Assembly: GCA_016778305.1 (NCBI GenBank)
Contig: JADHPT010000013.1
Coordinates: forward strand, 1-42,771
Source of the DNA: Candidatus Poseidonia sp.
Lineage (GTDB): Archaea > Thermoplasmatota > Poseidoniia > Poseidoniales > Poseidoniaceae
Reading direction: 5' to 3'
DNA: 42,771 nt
The notes beneath the pieces are model-generated. The model had not been told where the DNA came from, did not search any database, and was given only the letters and a program-made list of their open reading frames with translations. Made by a program: the position numbers and the translations under genes. Below, piece after piece: positions 24,309-33,406 of this stretch (positions are counted from its first letter, which is position 1; every line of letters begins with the position of its first letter).

Positions 24309-27140
24309 TCACTCATAGACAACGGCGGGTGAAAGCGGCATCGCTGAGCCTGCTCGTCCAGTTGTATCGCCTTCGGCCTCGCCCTCAACAACGTGGACAT
24401 GTTTGAGGTTGAGTTCTGCGCCGATAAAATCACTCGCTGCTGACAATACGGCTTCTTCATCCAAAGTTGAGCAGATAACCTCTCGCGATGTATCGTCCCA
24501 CTTGAAGACTTGAGGGAGCATTTTCTTGCCCCAGAAACCCATAATCTCGCCCTTTCGGTCGCCCTGAGCGATTGGCATTTCTTTGAGCAGAGGCATGAAT
24601 TGTTTTGGATGACCTCCTTCAACAATAAAATTCAGTGCTGCCTGAGCGAGCGTTCGTTTCCACGACGGACTAACCACAATGGTAGCTTCACGAGCTGGTT
24701 GCCCGAGATGTCGTTCTGCAACAGCCTTGATTTTCCGGGCTTGTTCGAGGAAATCCCGAATGTACTGTTCTCCAGCGAGGTTCACAAGTGTAGTGGTAGT
24801 TGATTCGCTCGGCAAGGGCATGAGGCTCGAGGAAACAAAACCTTCTGTTGTAGCCATACCCTCCCACCATTCTTCAGCGAGGTGAGGAGTTGAAGTGGAT
24901 ATCATTTGGGCCCAAATAGGAAGCATCTTAGTCGCCATTTCGCCGTTATGTCCGCCCCGTCGAGTATACCAGTTGATGTCTTTGATGATTTCAAAGTGCG
25001 AAATTTCTACTGCTCTGCGAAGATCATACTCCTCCATTGCCCCAATGAACTCACGGCGGCGTTGTTCAAAGCGTGCCTCAAGCCATGCATCCATCGGTCC
25101 TTCGCCACCATTCCATTCTCCCAAGAATTCAGGAATGCCTTGCAGTTGCAATACAACGCGATGGTTCGCCTCAAGTGCTGTGTCTGACCAGTCCATACCT
25201 GCGGTGGGGTTTGCGGCGAAGAGAATGAAGAGACGGACCGTATCAGCCCCATATCGTTCAATCATGTCCTCTGGAGAGACGGTATTACCCGTTGATTTAC
25301 TCATCTTTGCTGAACGTGAACCAAGTTCCTTGCTGCAATGAGGGCAGGGCGAACCAATGGCATGCTCAACCGTATGTGTTACACCGCAATCTGGACAATA
25401 CGGTGCTGATTTGTTGACCATCCCTTGACAGAGCAATTCATTGAAGGGCTCATCAATCGTCGTGAGGCCCATATCACGGAGTGCTTTGGTCATGAATCTG
25501 GCGTAAATGAGATGCATTTGGGCGTGTTCAATTCCGCCGCAGTAAAAATCAACCTGCATCCAGTGGTCAGCCACTGCTTTTGCAAAGGCTTCCGAATCGT
25601 TCGAGGGGTCGGTATACCGCAAGAAATACCATGAAGAATCAATGAAAGTGTCCATCGTATCGGTTTCTCTGCGAGCATCGTTACCACATGTAGGGCAAGG
25701 GACATGAAGGAACGAGGCTGAGGTTTCGAGCGGATTGCCTTCGCCGCTAAAGACGACGTCGCGTGGCAAAACCACTGGAAGGTCTTCATCGGGAACAGGA
25801 AGAGTACCACAGTCGTCACAGTAAATCACTGGAATGGGCGTACCCCAATAGCGTTGGCGGGAAATAAGCCAAGGGCGTATTTTCCAATTCACCAAACGGT
25901 GTCCACAGTTCGCTGCTTCCAATGCTTCGCACACAGTATCCCGGGCTTCCTGCCCGTAACGCCCGTCAAAGCCTTCGATAGGGCTGTTGACCATCCAGCC
26001 GTCATCAACTTCGGCCTTCTTGAGTTCGCCATCAGGTTCTGAACCTTCGTTCATCACCAACACTCGACGGATGGGGATGTCGTATTGGGATGCAAATTCA
26101 AAGTCACGCTCGTCGTGGGCAGGGACGGCCATCACTGCCCCAGTACCATAGCTTGCGATGACGAAATTTCCAATCCAAATAGGGACTCGATCATCGGTCA
26201 GAGGGTGGAGTGCATAACATCCAGAAAACATTCCTTTCTTCTTATTCATATTCTTGATACGGTCAAATTCAGCCATCGTGGAGATTTCATCATACAACTC
26301 CTGCCATTCTGCTTCGCGCTCTGTCCCCTTGACCAGCGTTTCAGCCAGGGGATGTTCAGGGGCTAAGGTCAGGAAGGTGACGCCAAAGAGTGTATCTGGG
26401 CGTGTAGTGAAGACTTCGATGATCTCGTCCCGTCCTTCCAAACCAAATTGGATATTCGCACCCTCGGAACGACCCAACCAATCTCGTTGAAGGGATTTGA
26501 CATTCTCAGGGAAATCGATGGTATCCAGCCCGTCAAGCAATTCTTGACTGTAGGCTGGAGTGTCAAGGAACCATTGGTTCATCTCTTTTTGTTCGACCGG
26601 ACCGTTACATCGCCAGCAACGGCCTGCTTTGACCTGTTCGTTAGCGAGCACTGTATTGCAGGCTGCACACCAATTAACAGGTGCGTGTTCACGGCGTGCA
26701 AGTCCGTTTTTCATGAATTTGGTGAAGAACCATTGGTTCCACTTGTAGTAGTTTGGATCGTGACTTTTGAGTATTCGCCCCCAATCATAGGAGAATCCCA
26801 TTCGTTTGATTTGCTTGGTGATGGAAGCCATGTTTCGCTCCGTGATATCGTGCGGGTGGCCTCCTTCTGCGATGGCTGCGTTCTCGGCTGGCATTCCGAA
26901 GGAATCAAAGCCCATTGGATAGAGTACATCAAAGCCCATGAGGCGCTTGTATCGTGCCACTGCATCTCCGATTGAGTAATTTCTCACGTGCCCCATATGC
27001 ATTTTCCCGGAAGGATAAGGGTACATTTCAAGACAGTAAAAGGAAGGTTTTCCTTCGGTTATGACGGCTTCGAAGATGGATGCATCCGTCCATTTTTTTT
27101 GCCAAGCGACTTCATCGACGGGTGTTAATTCGCTTGACAT
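24309..27140 (-). CDS. leuS: Leucyl-tRNA synthetase, bacterial type
   Basis: 943 aa; charges tRNA-Leu. The HIGH-type motif is PYPSGKMHMGHVRNY (about residues 41-55). The CP1 editing domain shows TTRPDTLFGVTFL and GTGAVMAVPAHDERDF. SSWYFLRYTDPSN and GGIEHAQMHLIYARF precede a zinc site (CPDCGVTHTVEHAIGSPCPHC) and the KMSKS loop AKMSKSTGN (about 613). These wordings, such as HMGHVRNY and the WYFLRY...GGIEHA stretch, are those of bacterial and organellar LeuRS. Archaeal and eukaryotic cytosolic LeuRS differ in motif and domain order, so the gene was probably acquired from bacteria. It starts with ATG at 27140, with two direct repeats just upstream. No archaeal-type copy is in the window. Confidence 0.93.
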   Translation of the reverse strand: MSSELTPVDEVAWQKKWTDASIFEAVITEGKPSFYCLEMYPYPSGKMHMGHVRNYSIGDAVARYKRLMGFDVLYPMGFDSFGMPAENAAIAEGGHPHDITERNMASITKQIKRMGFSYDWGRILKSHDPNYYKWNQWFFTKFMKNGLARREHAPVNWCAACNTVLANEQVKAGRCWRCNGPVEQKEMNQWFLDTPAYSQELLDGLDTIDFPENVKSLQRDWLGRSEGANIQFGLEGRDEIIEVFTTRPDTLFGVTFLTLAPEHPLAETLVKGTEREAEWQELYDEISTMAEFDRIKNMNKKKGMFSGCYALHPLTDDRVPIWIGNFVIASYGTGAVMAVPAHDERDFEFASQYDIPIRRVLVMNEGSEPDGELKKAEVDDGWMVNSPIEGFDGRYGQEARDTVCEALEAANCGHRLVNWKIRPWLISRQRYWGTPIPVIYCDDCGTLPVPDEDLPVVLPRDVVFSGEGNPLETSASFLHVPCPTCGNDARRETDTMDTFIDSSWYFLRYTDPSNDSEAFAKAVADHWMQVDFYCGGIEHAQMHLIYARFMTKALRDMGLTTIDEPFNELLCQGMVNKSAPYCPDCGVTHTVEHAIGSPCPHCSKELGSRSAKMSKSTGNTVSPEDMIERYGADTVRLFILFAANPTAGMDWSDTALEANHRVVLQLQGIPEFLGEWNGGEGPMDAWLEARFEQRRREFIGAMEEYDLRRAVEISHFEIIKDINWYTRRGGHNGEMATKMLPIWAQMISTSTPHLAEEWWEGMATTEGFVSSSLMPLPSESTTTTLVNLAGEQYIRDFLEQARKIKAVAERHLGQPAREATIVVSPSWKRTLAQAALNFIVEGGHPKQFMPLLKEMPIAQGDRKGEIMGFWGKKMLPQVFKWDDTSREVICSTLDEEAVLSAASDFIGAELNLKHVHVVEGEAEGDTTGRAGSAMPLSPAVVYE

Positions 27141-27144
27141 CAGC

Positions 27145-27177
27145 CATCACCGCCCACTGGACATCATCGCCCACTGG
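27145..27177. repeat. Two 16-base tandem repeats upstream of leuS
   Basis: CATCACCGCCCACTGG (27145-27160) and CATCATCGCCCACTGG (27162-27177) differ at one base and are one base apart. They lie 5-37 bases before the leuS ATG, in the expected leader or promoter region. Could be a regulatory site or a simple duplication. Confidence 0.5.
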
Positions 27178-27233
27178 TCAATACGCTATGAAATCCCCGC
27201 CTCGTGTCGGCTAACTACGATGAAAATCGAGGG

Positions 27234-29798
27234 TTAATCACGAGGGAAATCTTCGCTTGTTTCGAGAAGGAAAATTGCCTCTCTCGTCAGCTTATATCGG
27301 TTTTTAACACCCATCTTTCGACGCTCCACAAGCCCGTACTTCTGCAGTGTTCGCAAGTGGTGAGAAATCAATTGTTGGCTCGTTTCGAGGCGCTTTGCCA
27401 GTTCTGCCTGAGTCGGAAATTGTCCGAGGTCACCGTCTCGGTCAAGAAGGCCGAGGATTTTTCCTTGCAGACTGTTCGGGTCCGGAGAGAGAGAGGGGAC
27501 GGGTAAATCGTCTTCGCTGGTGTTCGGGTGCAACTGATTGGTCAACGGGTAATAGCGCACCAGACGGCCGTCTTTCTTACGCCAGATGTTTTCTTCTGCT
27601 TCAAGAATTCGAAGATGATGGGTGATCTGCCCGTTGCTCATCTCAAGCGCACTCATGAGGGCTCTGAAGTGGCAACCCGGGTTTGCAGTAAGGTATCCCA
27701 TTAATCGACCACGCTGGTAGCGGCCGTCCGTGGTTTCGTGGGTTTTGCCGATCAAGCCGAGGAACCATAATCCTGCGAGGGTCGAGGGGATGCGGAGACT
27801 TTCATTGGTCGCTGCCACGGCAACGAGCATGGAGAGAAGAGAAACGGTCACAATGGCCGATACAGCAGGAACGATGAGGGCTGGCTCATCCTCGGTGACT
27901 GCCGGAACTACTTCGTTCTCCTGAACTGATTCCTCAGCAGATTCAGTAACGATGTTGCGCTCAAGTTGAACCTCAACCAAAGCGACTGAAGGAGCGTTGA
28001 AGCTTTGACATGCCGGCGCAGATACTTCGTTGTGGACCACGTAAAGGCCTTCCATGGTTGACTGCGGTGTCCATGATGGGAGGCTGCGGGCGTTGGCAAG
28101 CAAGTAGGTCTCATCTGCGTCCTCAAGCATCCAACACGTTCCAGACTCTGTGAGGAGTCCAATCCATTGGCCCGTGATTTGATAGGTTTCTATCAACTGC
28201 TCAATTTCATTCTCTTCTGTGATATCTTGTTCTGCGGCAGACCATGTGAAGTCTAAGGAGGTCGTGATCCGAGGGGATGATGTGAGGTGGAGATCCAAGG
28301 TGTATTCACCATCTGGCAAAATGGCTTGGTCTCCTTGAGTCATCTCAATTGAAATCGTTTCAAATTCCACCACGCGTTCACCCGTTGGAACCAAGATTTT
28401 ACGACCTTCGTAATCTCCACACAGGACCAGGGACCGGTGAATGGAAATCAAGTCCTGATCGATGAAATCAGCCTCAAAGGGACACGGACTGACCATGCGA
28501 ATGTACCGCTCTTGCCCCGTATTGTCAAGAGCAACTTCTACCTCAAGACGGTCATCGCCCGTCCAAGTCAGGGTCGAATCGATATTGAGGCCCACATTGG
28601 TCGAGCAGGGGTTGTCCGAGATGTCGGTAAAGCGGACCGTCGTACTGTCTGAGAGACCGTACTCGGGAAGCTCGGCAACAACGGTATACACGCCAGGCGC
28701 TACCAAACAGGCATTGCTTTGGTCGAAGGCCCATTGTGAGAGCGTAAAGCGTTCCTCATCCGCGAGTTCGAGTTCCAAATCAATCGCCTGACACGGTTTC
28801 ATTTCACGGCTGTCATAAACCACTTCGCCAAAATCATTCAGAACCCAATATTCTGCTTTGCAGGATGAGGTAAAATCAAGACGCTGAGGGGTGGAAGCAG
28901 TACTTTCCAAGACCAACTCACTCACGAATGTTTCTCCCGGGCCGTAGATGAGGAGATCTCGATCACCGACTTCCAACGCCAAGGTGGCATCAAGGGGTGC
29001 TGGGGCAAAGGGTTGTCCTTCAACCTCGGTGGCGTAGACAAAATCATCGCCGGGAGAGGAGACGCGAAGGCTTGTATTCACCGCCTCGTGAACGAGGATA
29101 TGGCTTACTTGAAGCATTTCTCCGGGCAAAAGATCGACAACACCTGCGAAACATGCAGGTCCAAGTTCAGAGCTTTGGCCGATTTGAATCTCAAGGAAAC
29201 ACGGCGGTAATTCAGCGAGGGTTACTTTCGCAGTCGTCGGATTGAGTGCACTGATTTGGTAAACTGCTGGTCCGCTTTGGGCATCGCTGCGGTGTGCGAC
29301 TTGAACGCTGTATTCCACTTCAGCGGGCAGTACAACCGGTGTCTGAATCAATGCTGAAATGGATTGTGTAAGCCCCGTTGCAGAATGGTAGGCTTCAACC
29401 GTGTAGGTGCCCGAATCAAGCCAATTTCCTTCAGCATCCTTCATCGACCACGTAAGGGCGTCGAAGGTGTGAGTTTCTCCTGAAAAGAGGTCAATAGCTC
29501 GGGATTTTTCCAAGCACGCCTCCGAACCGTCGACCAGTTGTATTCCAGTGTTGTTGTAAACATTGAGCACCACATCGCAGGAGGGGTCGTTATCCACTGC
29601 CACATCTCCACCATCATTCACGAAAGACGGGGTGATGATCAGCGGGTTGTCAAGGTCGAACCAGGGTTGGTTTGGAGGCGTCTCATAATTAATTTCAAGA
29701 CGTAAGTCACCGGTTTCTGCGTAGGCAGCACCCACAAAGAGCGATGCGAGCAGGAGACCCGCTATCACCAACATGCGGCCTGCCGGCTTCTCGCCCAT
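27234..29798 (-). CDS. Predicted membrane-spanning transcription regulator with two winged-helix domains
   Basis: 854 aa from the ATG at 29798 (MGEKPAGRMLVIAGLLLASLFVGAAYA is a signal peptide). The frame is open further upstream but without protein-like content. Residues of about 28-630 form an extracellular region with repeated beta-sandwich-like units, e.g. YTVEAYHSATGLTQS, YTVVAELPEYGLSDS and YTLDLHLTSSPRI, each with paired cysteines. A membrane segment lies at about 635-658, with a second hydrophobic stretch at about 665-683. The C-terminus has two winged helices: GYLTANPGCHFRALMSAL...ITHHLRILEAE (about 700-755) and FPTQAELAKRLETS...ISHHLRTLQKYGLVERR (about 794-830), both ArsR/MarR-like. 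It looks like a one-component regulator sensing an external signal. Neighbour on the same strand is a TSP3 surface protein, 58 bases upstream. Confidence 0.8.
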   Translation of the reverse strand: MGEKPAGRMLVIAGLLLASLFVGAAYAETGDLRLEINYETPPNQPWFDLDNPLIITPSFVNDGGDVAVDNDPSCDVVLNVYNNTGIQLVDGSEACLEKSRAIDLFSGETHTFDALTWSMKDAEGNWLDSGTYTVEAYHSATGLTQSISALIQTPVVLPAEVEYSVQVAHRSDAQSGPAVYQISALNPTTAKVTLAELPPCFLEIQIGQSSELGPACFAGVVDLLPGEMLQVSHILVHEAVNTSLRVSSPGDDFVYATEVEGQPFAPAPLDATLALEVGDRDLLIYGPGETFVSELVLESTASTPQRLDFTSSCKAEYWVLNDFGEVVYDSREMKPCQAIDLELELADEERFTLSQWAFDQSNACLVAPGVYTVVAELPEYGLSDSTTVRFTDISDNPCSTNVGLNIDSTLTWTGDDRLEVEVALDNTGQERYIRMVSPCPFEADFIDQDLISIHRSLVLCGDYEGRKILVPTGERVVEFETISIEMTQGDQAILPDGEYTLDLHLTSSPRITTSLDFTWSAAEQDITEENEIEQLIETYQITGQWIGLLTESGTCWMLEDADETYLLANARSLPSWTPQSTMEGLYVVHNEVSAPACQSFNAPSVALVEVQLERNIVTESAEESVQENEVVPAVTEDEPALIVPAVSAIVTVSLLSMLVAVAATNESLRIPSTLAGLWFLGLIGKTHETTDGRYQRGRLMGYLTANPGCHFRALMSALEMSNGQITHHLRILEAEENIWRKKDGRLVRYYPLTNQLHPNTSEDDLPVPSLSPDPNSLQGKILGLLDRDGDLGQFPTQAELAKRLETSQQLISHHLRTLQKYGLVERRKMGVKNRYKLTREAIFLLETSEDFPRD

Positions 29799-29856
29799 GT
29801 GATATGAAAGCCTGTTCTCCCTTGAAAGGGCAGCGGTGCAATCGATGTGTAAGGTC

Positions 29857-32800
29857 TCACAGATTCTCAAGGTCAAACATGGTTGGAATCGCCGCTTCTT
29901 GTTCGGCTTGTTGTTGCAATTCATGTTGCTTCCACTCAGGCAGACCTTCGGTTCCTTCCCAGCCAAGTGATCTGGCTTCGGCATAATTCCCTTCTGCGAT
30001 GTAATGTTGAATCCATGCCTGTCGGCGTTCTTCTTCTTCCCCGAACGATTCCTGTACCATTTGCTCTTGGCGTTTGGCTTCAACGGCTTTTCTGCGGCTT
30101 GCAGCCTTGGAGATTTGAGCAACGAAAATGAGGGCCAAAAGGAAGATAATAGCTCCACCCATAAATTGGAGCGTACTCACGTTTGAAGAGAGGAGCGACA
30201 CGCCTTCCTCTTCAGACGCTTGGAGTTTCGGATCGGTTGTGATGCTGCACGTGACAACGGTTCGTGCGCCCTCGGAGATTTCAGGGTCCCAAATACACGG
30301 GTCGTTCAAGTCTGAAACACCATCTTCGTCGGAATCAAGGCAGCCAAAGACGTCAATGCTCGAGGTCCCAGGTACCTTCGGACATTCATCCGGCTGGTAC
30401 GCTGCAAGAGGGAGCGTCCCTTCCTCAGCGCCCAGGGGCGTGTAGACTGCATTATCGCCATAGCCATCGCCGTCAAAGTCATTCCACTGGGAAACACGGA
30501 GCGGGAAATTATCCACCCGATTGTAACTGCTCAAATTGTCACCCCAGCCATCTCCGTCAACATCTGACCACTGACTGATAATTTCCGGGAAGGCATCACC
30601 GCGCTGTTCTCTCAGCGTGATGAACATGCCAACATTTTCTTCATCTGCAACGGTCGTGTTGGTGAAGAAGTAATTGTCGCCCCATCCGTCGCCATCGGTG
30701 TCAAGCCACTGTTCAAAATCTTCAGGGAATGCGTCGTCAACGTCTGCGTAGCCATCCAAATCTGCGTCAGGGCAGCCTTGTCGTCCCTTTTCAAAGGACT
30801 TGCCAAATACCTCAACACAATCATCACCGCTGGGCACAAGCGTGTTGTCACCATAGCCATCGCCATCGGAATCGGCCCATTGGAACGGGTCGTCGGGGAA
30901 GGCGTCCACCGGGTCTGTGACACCATCAAGGTCCGAGTCAGGGCAACCGCGTGTGATGTCTTCGAAGGATTCGCCGTATTCCAAGGGGCAGACGTCTCCG
31001 TTGATACCGTCGATATTGTCGCCGTAGCCGTCCCCGTCTTCATCGCTCCACTGAGTGGAGTCGCTCGGGAAGGCATCGCCAATTGCTCCGCCTGGATTAT
31101 CACCGTAGCCGTCACCATCCGAATCCTTCCATTGACTGGAATCGTCGGGGAAGGCGTCTGGATTGCTTCCGTTTGGATTGTCACCACGGTTGTCGCCGTC
31201 ACGGTCAGCCCACTGGGTGGCGTCGTCAGGGAAGGGGTCGCCTGCATTGGAGTAACCATCACCATCGCGGTCTGCACAGCCATTCCTATCAAGATAGGAA
31301 GTACCGGCTGTTGAGGGACAATCATCGGCATTTTGACCGGTGGCATTGCTACCGAAACCATCGCCGTCTTCATCACACCATTGTGTAGGGTCATCTGGGA
31401 AGGCATCGGCACCGAAACAATCTCCGGATGATGGCCAGCCTGGAGTTGGATCAGAATATCCATCTCCATCGGTGTCTGGGCAGCCAAGGCGGTCGTATTG
31501 AGAATCTCCCCACTGATTGGGGCATCCATCTGGCCGGTCGCTGTTTTGGTTGTCACCCACCCAATCACCGTCCGTATCGAGGTACTGTGTCCGATCGAGG
31601 GGAAAGGCGTCGGTTAGGTTGGTAACAGAAAGCAATTCGCCAGGCCATGCGGATGGTCGGTACGATTCCCACGAAGCGTTGTCAAAGTTATCGCCAAATC
31701 CGTCGCCGTCAGTATCGTTCCATTGGCTGGAATCTGTCGGAAATGCGTCGCCACTCTGATTCACGTGCATCTGGTATTCGTCAAGTTCGAAAAGATAGTT
31801 ATCGCCGCGGCCATCACCGTCTGCATCGACCCACTGATCAGCATTATTTGGTGCCCAATCACCTGCATCGGACCATCCATCACCATCGCTGTCTGGGCAA
31901 CCAAAGCGGTCCTCTGAAGATGTCCCAGGGGTTGCGACACATGCGTCGGGTTGGTAGGCGGGGTCCGGATTGTCGCCGTAGCCGTCGCCATCACTATCCT
32001 CCCATTGTGTTCCCTCGGAAGGGAAGGCATCAACAATGCCGTCACCCTGGTCGGTGGTGTTGTAACCGTCGTTGTCCTCATCGATGTCTGCGAACCAATA
32101 ATACACGCCCTCATCATTGCGACCGTGGGCAGTAACGATGTGGGTGTTATCGGGGCTCCACGCCACGCCGTAGATGGTGCCACACTGGTTGTTAGTGCCT
32201 GATGTGCAACTTCCCGGGCGAGGTCCACTGAAGGAGTCCACTTGATTGCCTGAGTTTGAGAAATAGACGCGCGCTGTTGCACCGTCTGCTTGGTACCAAT
32301 ACATTCCAGCGATGACTTGAGAACTATCACCTGAAAAGGTGGTAGAGGCACAGGAGGTCGAGACGGTTTTCTCCCAAATCCTCGACCAAGCCCCATTTGC
32401 GAACTGATACATGTCGAAACTGGCAGACTGACCTTCCCATCCTCCGCACATGGAAATATAATTGCCATCTGGCGACCACGCCACTGCATTTACTGCAGCA
32501 GGGGGATTGGTAAAGGTCCACGTCGTAGCTCCAGAGGTCGTATTGACGATGTAAATGTCGCTGTTGCCTGCAAGGGCTATGTAAGCGCCGTCTGGAGAGA
32601 ACGTAGCGTCGTAGAAGCGGTCTTCACCGTTCGGATTGAGAGCATACAGTTCAGCCCCTGTCACAACGCTGATCACCGTCACTTCACCGTTGGTACCTCC
32701 GTTACCAGATTGACCGATAGCAACGGCTACTGAGGAGCTGTCGGGTGAAAATTCAACGCTGTTCACCTGGTCGCCGCCCCCGACGTCTACACTGATAGGA

Positions 32801-33279
32801 CTCTGGTAGAGCGAGTTGAGGTTGCTGCTGTAGTAGATGTCGATGGTGTCATCGTCCAAAGCAGCGGCAATGTATTGGCCGTCTGGCGAATAGTCCACGC
32901 CGTTGACAACGGTTCCGGCATTCACCGAGCGAACATTCGTCCACGTGCTAGCGTTCCAAATACGAACGAAGCCGTCTTCTGAGCCAGTGACGATGAATTC
33001 GCCGGAGGGGGAGTAATCCACGCCGTAATAATCACTGTTTGAATTGGTCGTGAATTCGTTTTGATAGTTCGGGTTCCCGATGGCCCAGCCGTCGTTGTAG
33101 TCCGAAGTTCCATCGCCATCCCGATCGGGACACCCATTCTTGTCAACAGTGGAATTTCCCGCTGCCCAAGGACAATCGTCAGAGCCATCTTGCACGCCGT
33201 CTCCGTCTGAATCAGCGGCCTGTGCTGCGAGACTCAGCAAGGAGACGAGGAATAGGAATGCGAGTAAAGTCGCTTTCAT
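29857..33279 (-). CDS. Large surface protein: WD40-like seven-repeat propeller plus twelve TSP3-like units
   Basis: 1140 aa from the ATG at 33279 (MKATLLAFLFLVSLLSLAAQA signal peptide). One TSP3-like segment follows (DSDGDGVQDGSDDCPW). Residues of about 85-395 hold seven WD40-type repeats, each with a YSPDG/FSPDG strand (e.g. YSPSGEFIVTGSEDGFVRIWN). Then come twelve copies of a roughly 20-residue unit (DAFP, QW, DGDGxGDN; about 400-1000), interspersed with GCPDxDGDG segments. A membrane segment is at about 1038-1056, followed by an 84-residue charged tail with ERRQAWIQHYIAEGNYAEA. Acidic Asp/Gly loops suggest calcium-stabilised rigid stalks. The stop is 58 bases before the membrane regulator gene on the same strand. 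Confidence 0.85.
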   Translation of the reverse strand: MKATLLAFLFLVSLLSLAAQAADSDGDGVQDGSDDCPWAAGNSTVDKNGCPDRDGDGTSDYNDGWAIGNPNYQNEFTTNSNSDYYGVDYSPSGEFIVTGSEDGFVRIWNASTWTNVRSVNAGTVVNGVDYSPDGQYIAAALDDDTIDIYYSSNLNSLYQSPISVDVGGGDQVNSVEFSPDSSSVAVAIGQSGNGGTNGEVTVISVVTGAELYALNPNGEDRFYDATFSPDGAYIALAGNSDIYIVNTTSGATTWTFTNPPAAVNAVAWSPDGNYISMCGGWEGQSASFDMYQFANGAWSRIWEKTVSTSCASTTFSGDSSQVIAGMYWYQADGATARVYFSNSGNQVDSFSGPRPGSCTSGTNNQCGTIYGVAWSPDNTHIVTAHGRNDEGVYYWFADIDEDNDGYNTTDQGDGIVDAFPSEGTQWEDSDGDGYGDNPDPAYQPDACVATPGTSSEDRFGCPDSDGDGWSDAGDWAPNNADQWVDADGDGRGDNYLFELDEYQMHVNQSGDAFPTDSSQWNDTDGDGFGDNFDNASWESYRPSAWPGELLSVTNLTDAFPLDRTQYLDTDGDWVGDNQNSDRPDGCPNQWGDSQYDRLGCPDTDGDGYSDPTPGWPSSGDCFGADAFPDDPTQWCDEDGDGFGSNATGQNADDCPSTAGTSYLDRNGCADRDGDGYSNAGDPFPDDATQWADRDGDNRGDNPNGSNPDAFPDDSSQWKDSDGDGYGDNPGGAIGDAFPSDSTQWSDEDGDGYGDNIDGINGDVCPLEYGESFEDITRGCPDSDLDGVTDPVDAFPDDPFQWADSDGDGYGDNTLVPSGDDCVEVFGKSFEKGRQGCPDADLDGYADVDDAFPEDFEQWLDTDGDGWGDNYFFTNTTVADEENVGMFITLREQRGDAFPEIISQWSDVDGDGWGDNLSSYNRVDNFPLRVSQWNDFDGDGYGDNAVYTPLGAEEGTLPLAAYQPDECPKVPGTSSIDVFGCLDSDEDGVSDLNDPCIWDPEISEGARTVVTCSITTDPKLQASEEEGVSLLSSNVSTLQFMGGAIIFLLALIFVAQISKAASRRKAVEAKRQEQMVQESFGEEEERRQAWIQHYIAEGNYAEARSLGWEGTEGLPEWKQHELQQQAEQEAAIPTMFDLENL
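30450..32035 (-). repeat. Twelve-unit acidic repeat block within the second surface protein gene
   Basis: The minus strand repeats a module coding for DAFP...QW...DGDGxGDN about twelve times, with irregular 40-150 residue inserts that carry GCPD segments. DNA identity between copies is moderate (shared GATGGCGACGGCTACGG-type cores), so the block reads as old coding duplication. The complementary strand shows several long but spurious frames. Confidence 0.7.
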
Positions 33280-33334
33280 CTTTGAACCCGATACCGACGG
33301 ATTAACTCTAACCATGATTCCCGCAGCATTGTCA

Positions 33335-33342
33335 CTATAAAG
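33335..33342 (+). promoter_or_regulatory. TATA-like box in the divergent spacer before the STAND ATPase gene
   Basis: CTATAAAG at 33335-33342 in the 127-base spacer between two divergent genes. It would start a rightward transcript near 33365. Read on the other strand (CTTTATAG) it could also serve the surface-protein gene, whose ATG lies about 60 bases away. Confidence 0.4.
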
Positions 33343-33406
33343 GGGTTATTGGGAAGATGTTCAAACAAAACGTCGCCAATCTCCAAAAACACGAAGTCTT
33401 GAACAC

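Noticed and set aside
29799-30158. N-terminal extension of the membrane-regulator frame
   Set aside because: The signal peptide begins at 29798; the upstream part overlaps the end of the surface-protein gene and looks non-coding.
30778-31314. Long open frame on the plus strand over the acidic repeat block (and similar frames at 30264-30578, 31647-32135)
   Set aside because: They are antisense shadows of the Asp/Gly repeat codons in the surface-protein gene; the translations are low-complexity Arg/His/Ile-Val runs with no family features.
30450-32035. Regular repeats suggestive of a CRISPR array
   Set aside because: Units are in frame, degenerate, vary in spacing and encode a recognisable protein repeat; spacers are not unique sequence between identical repeats.
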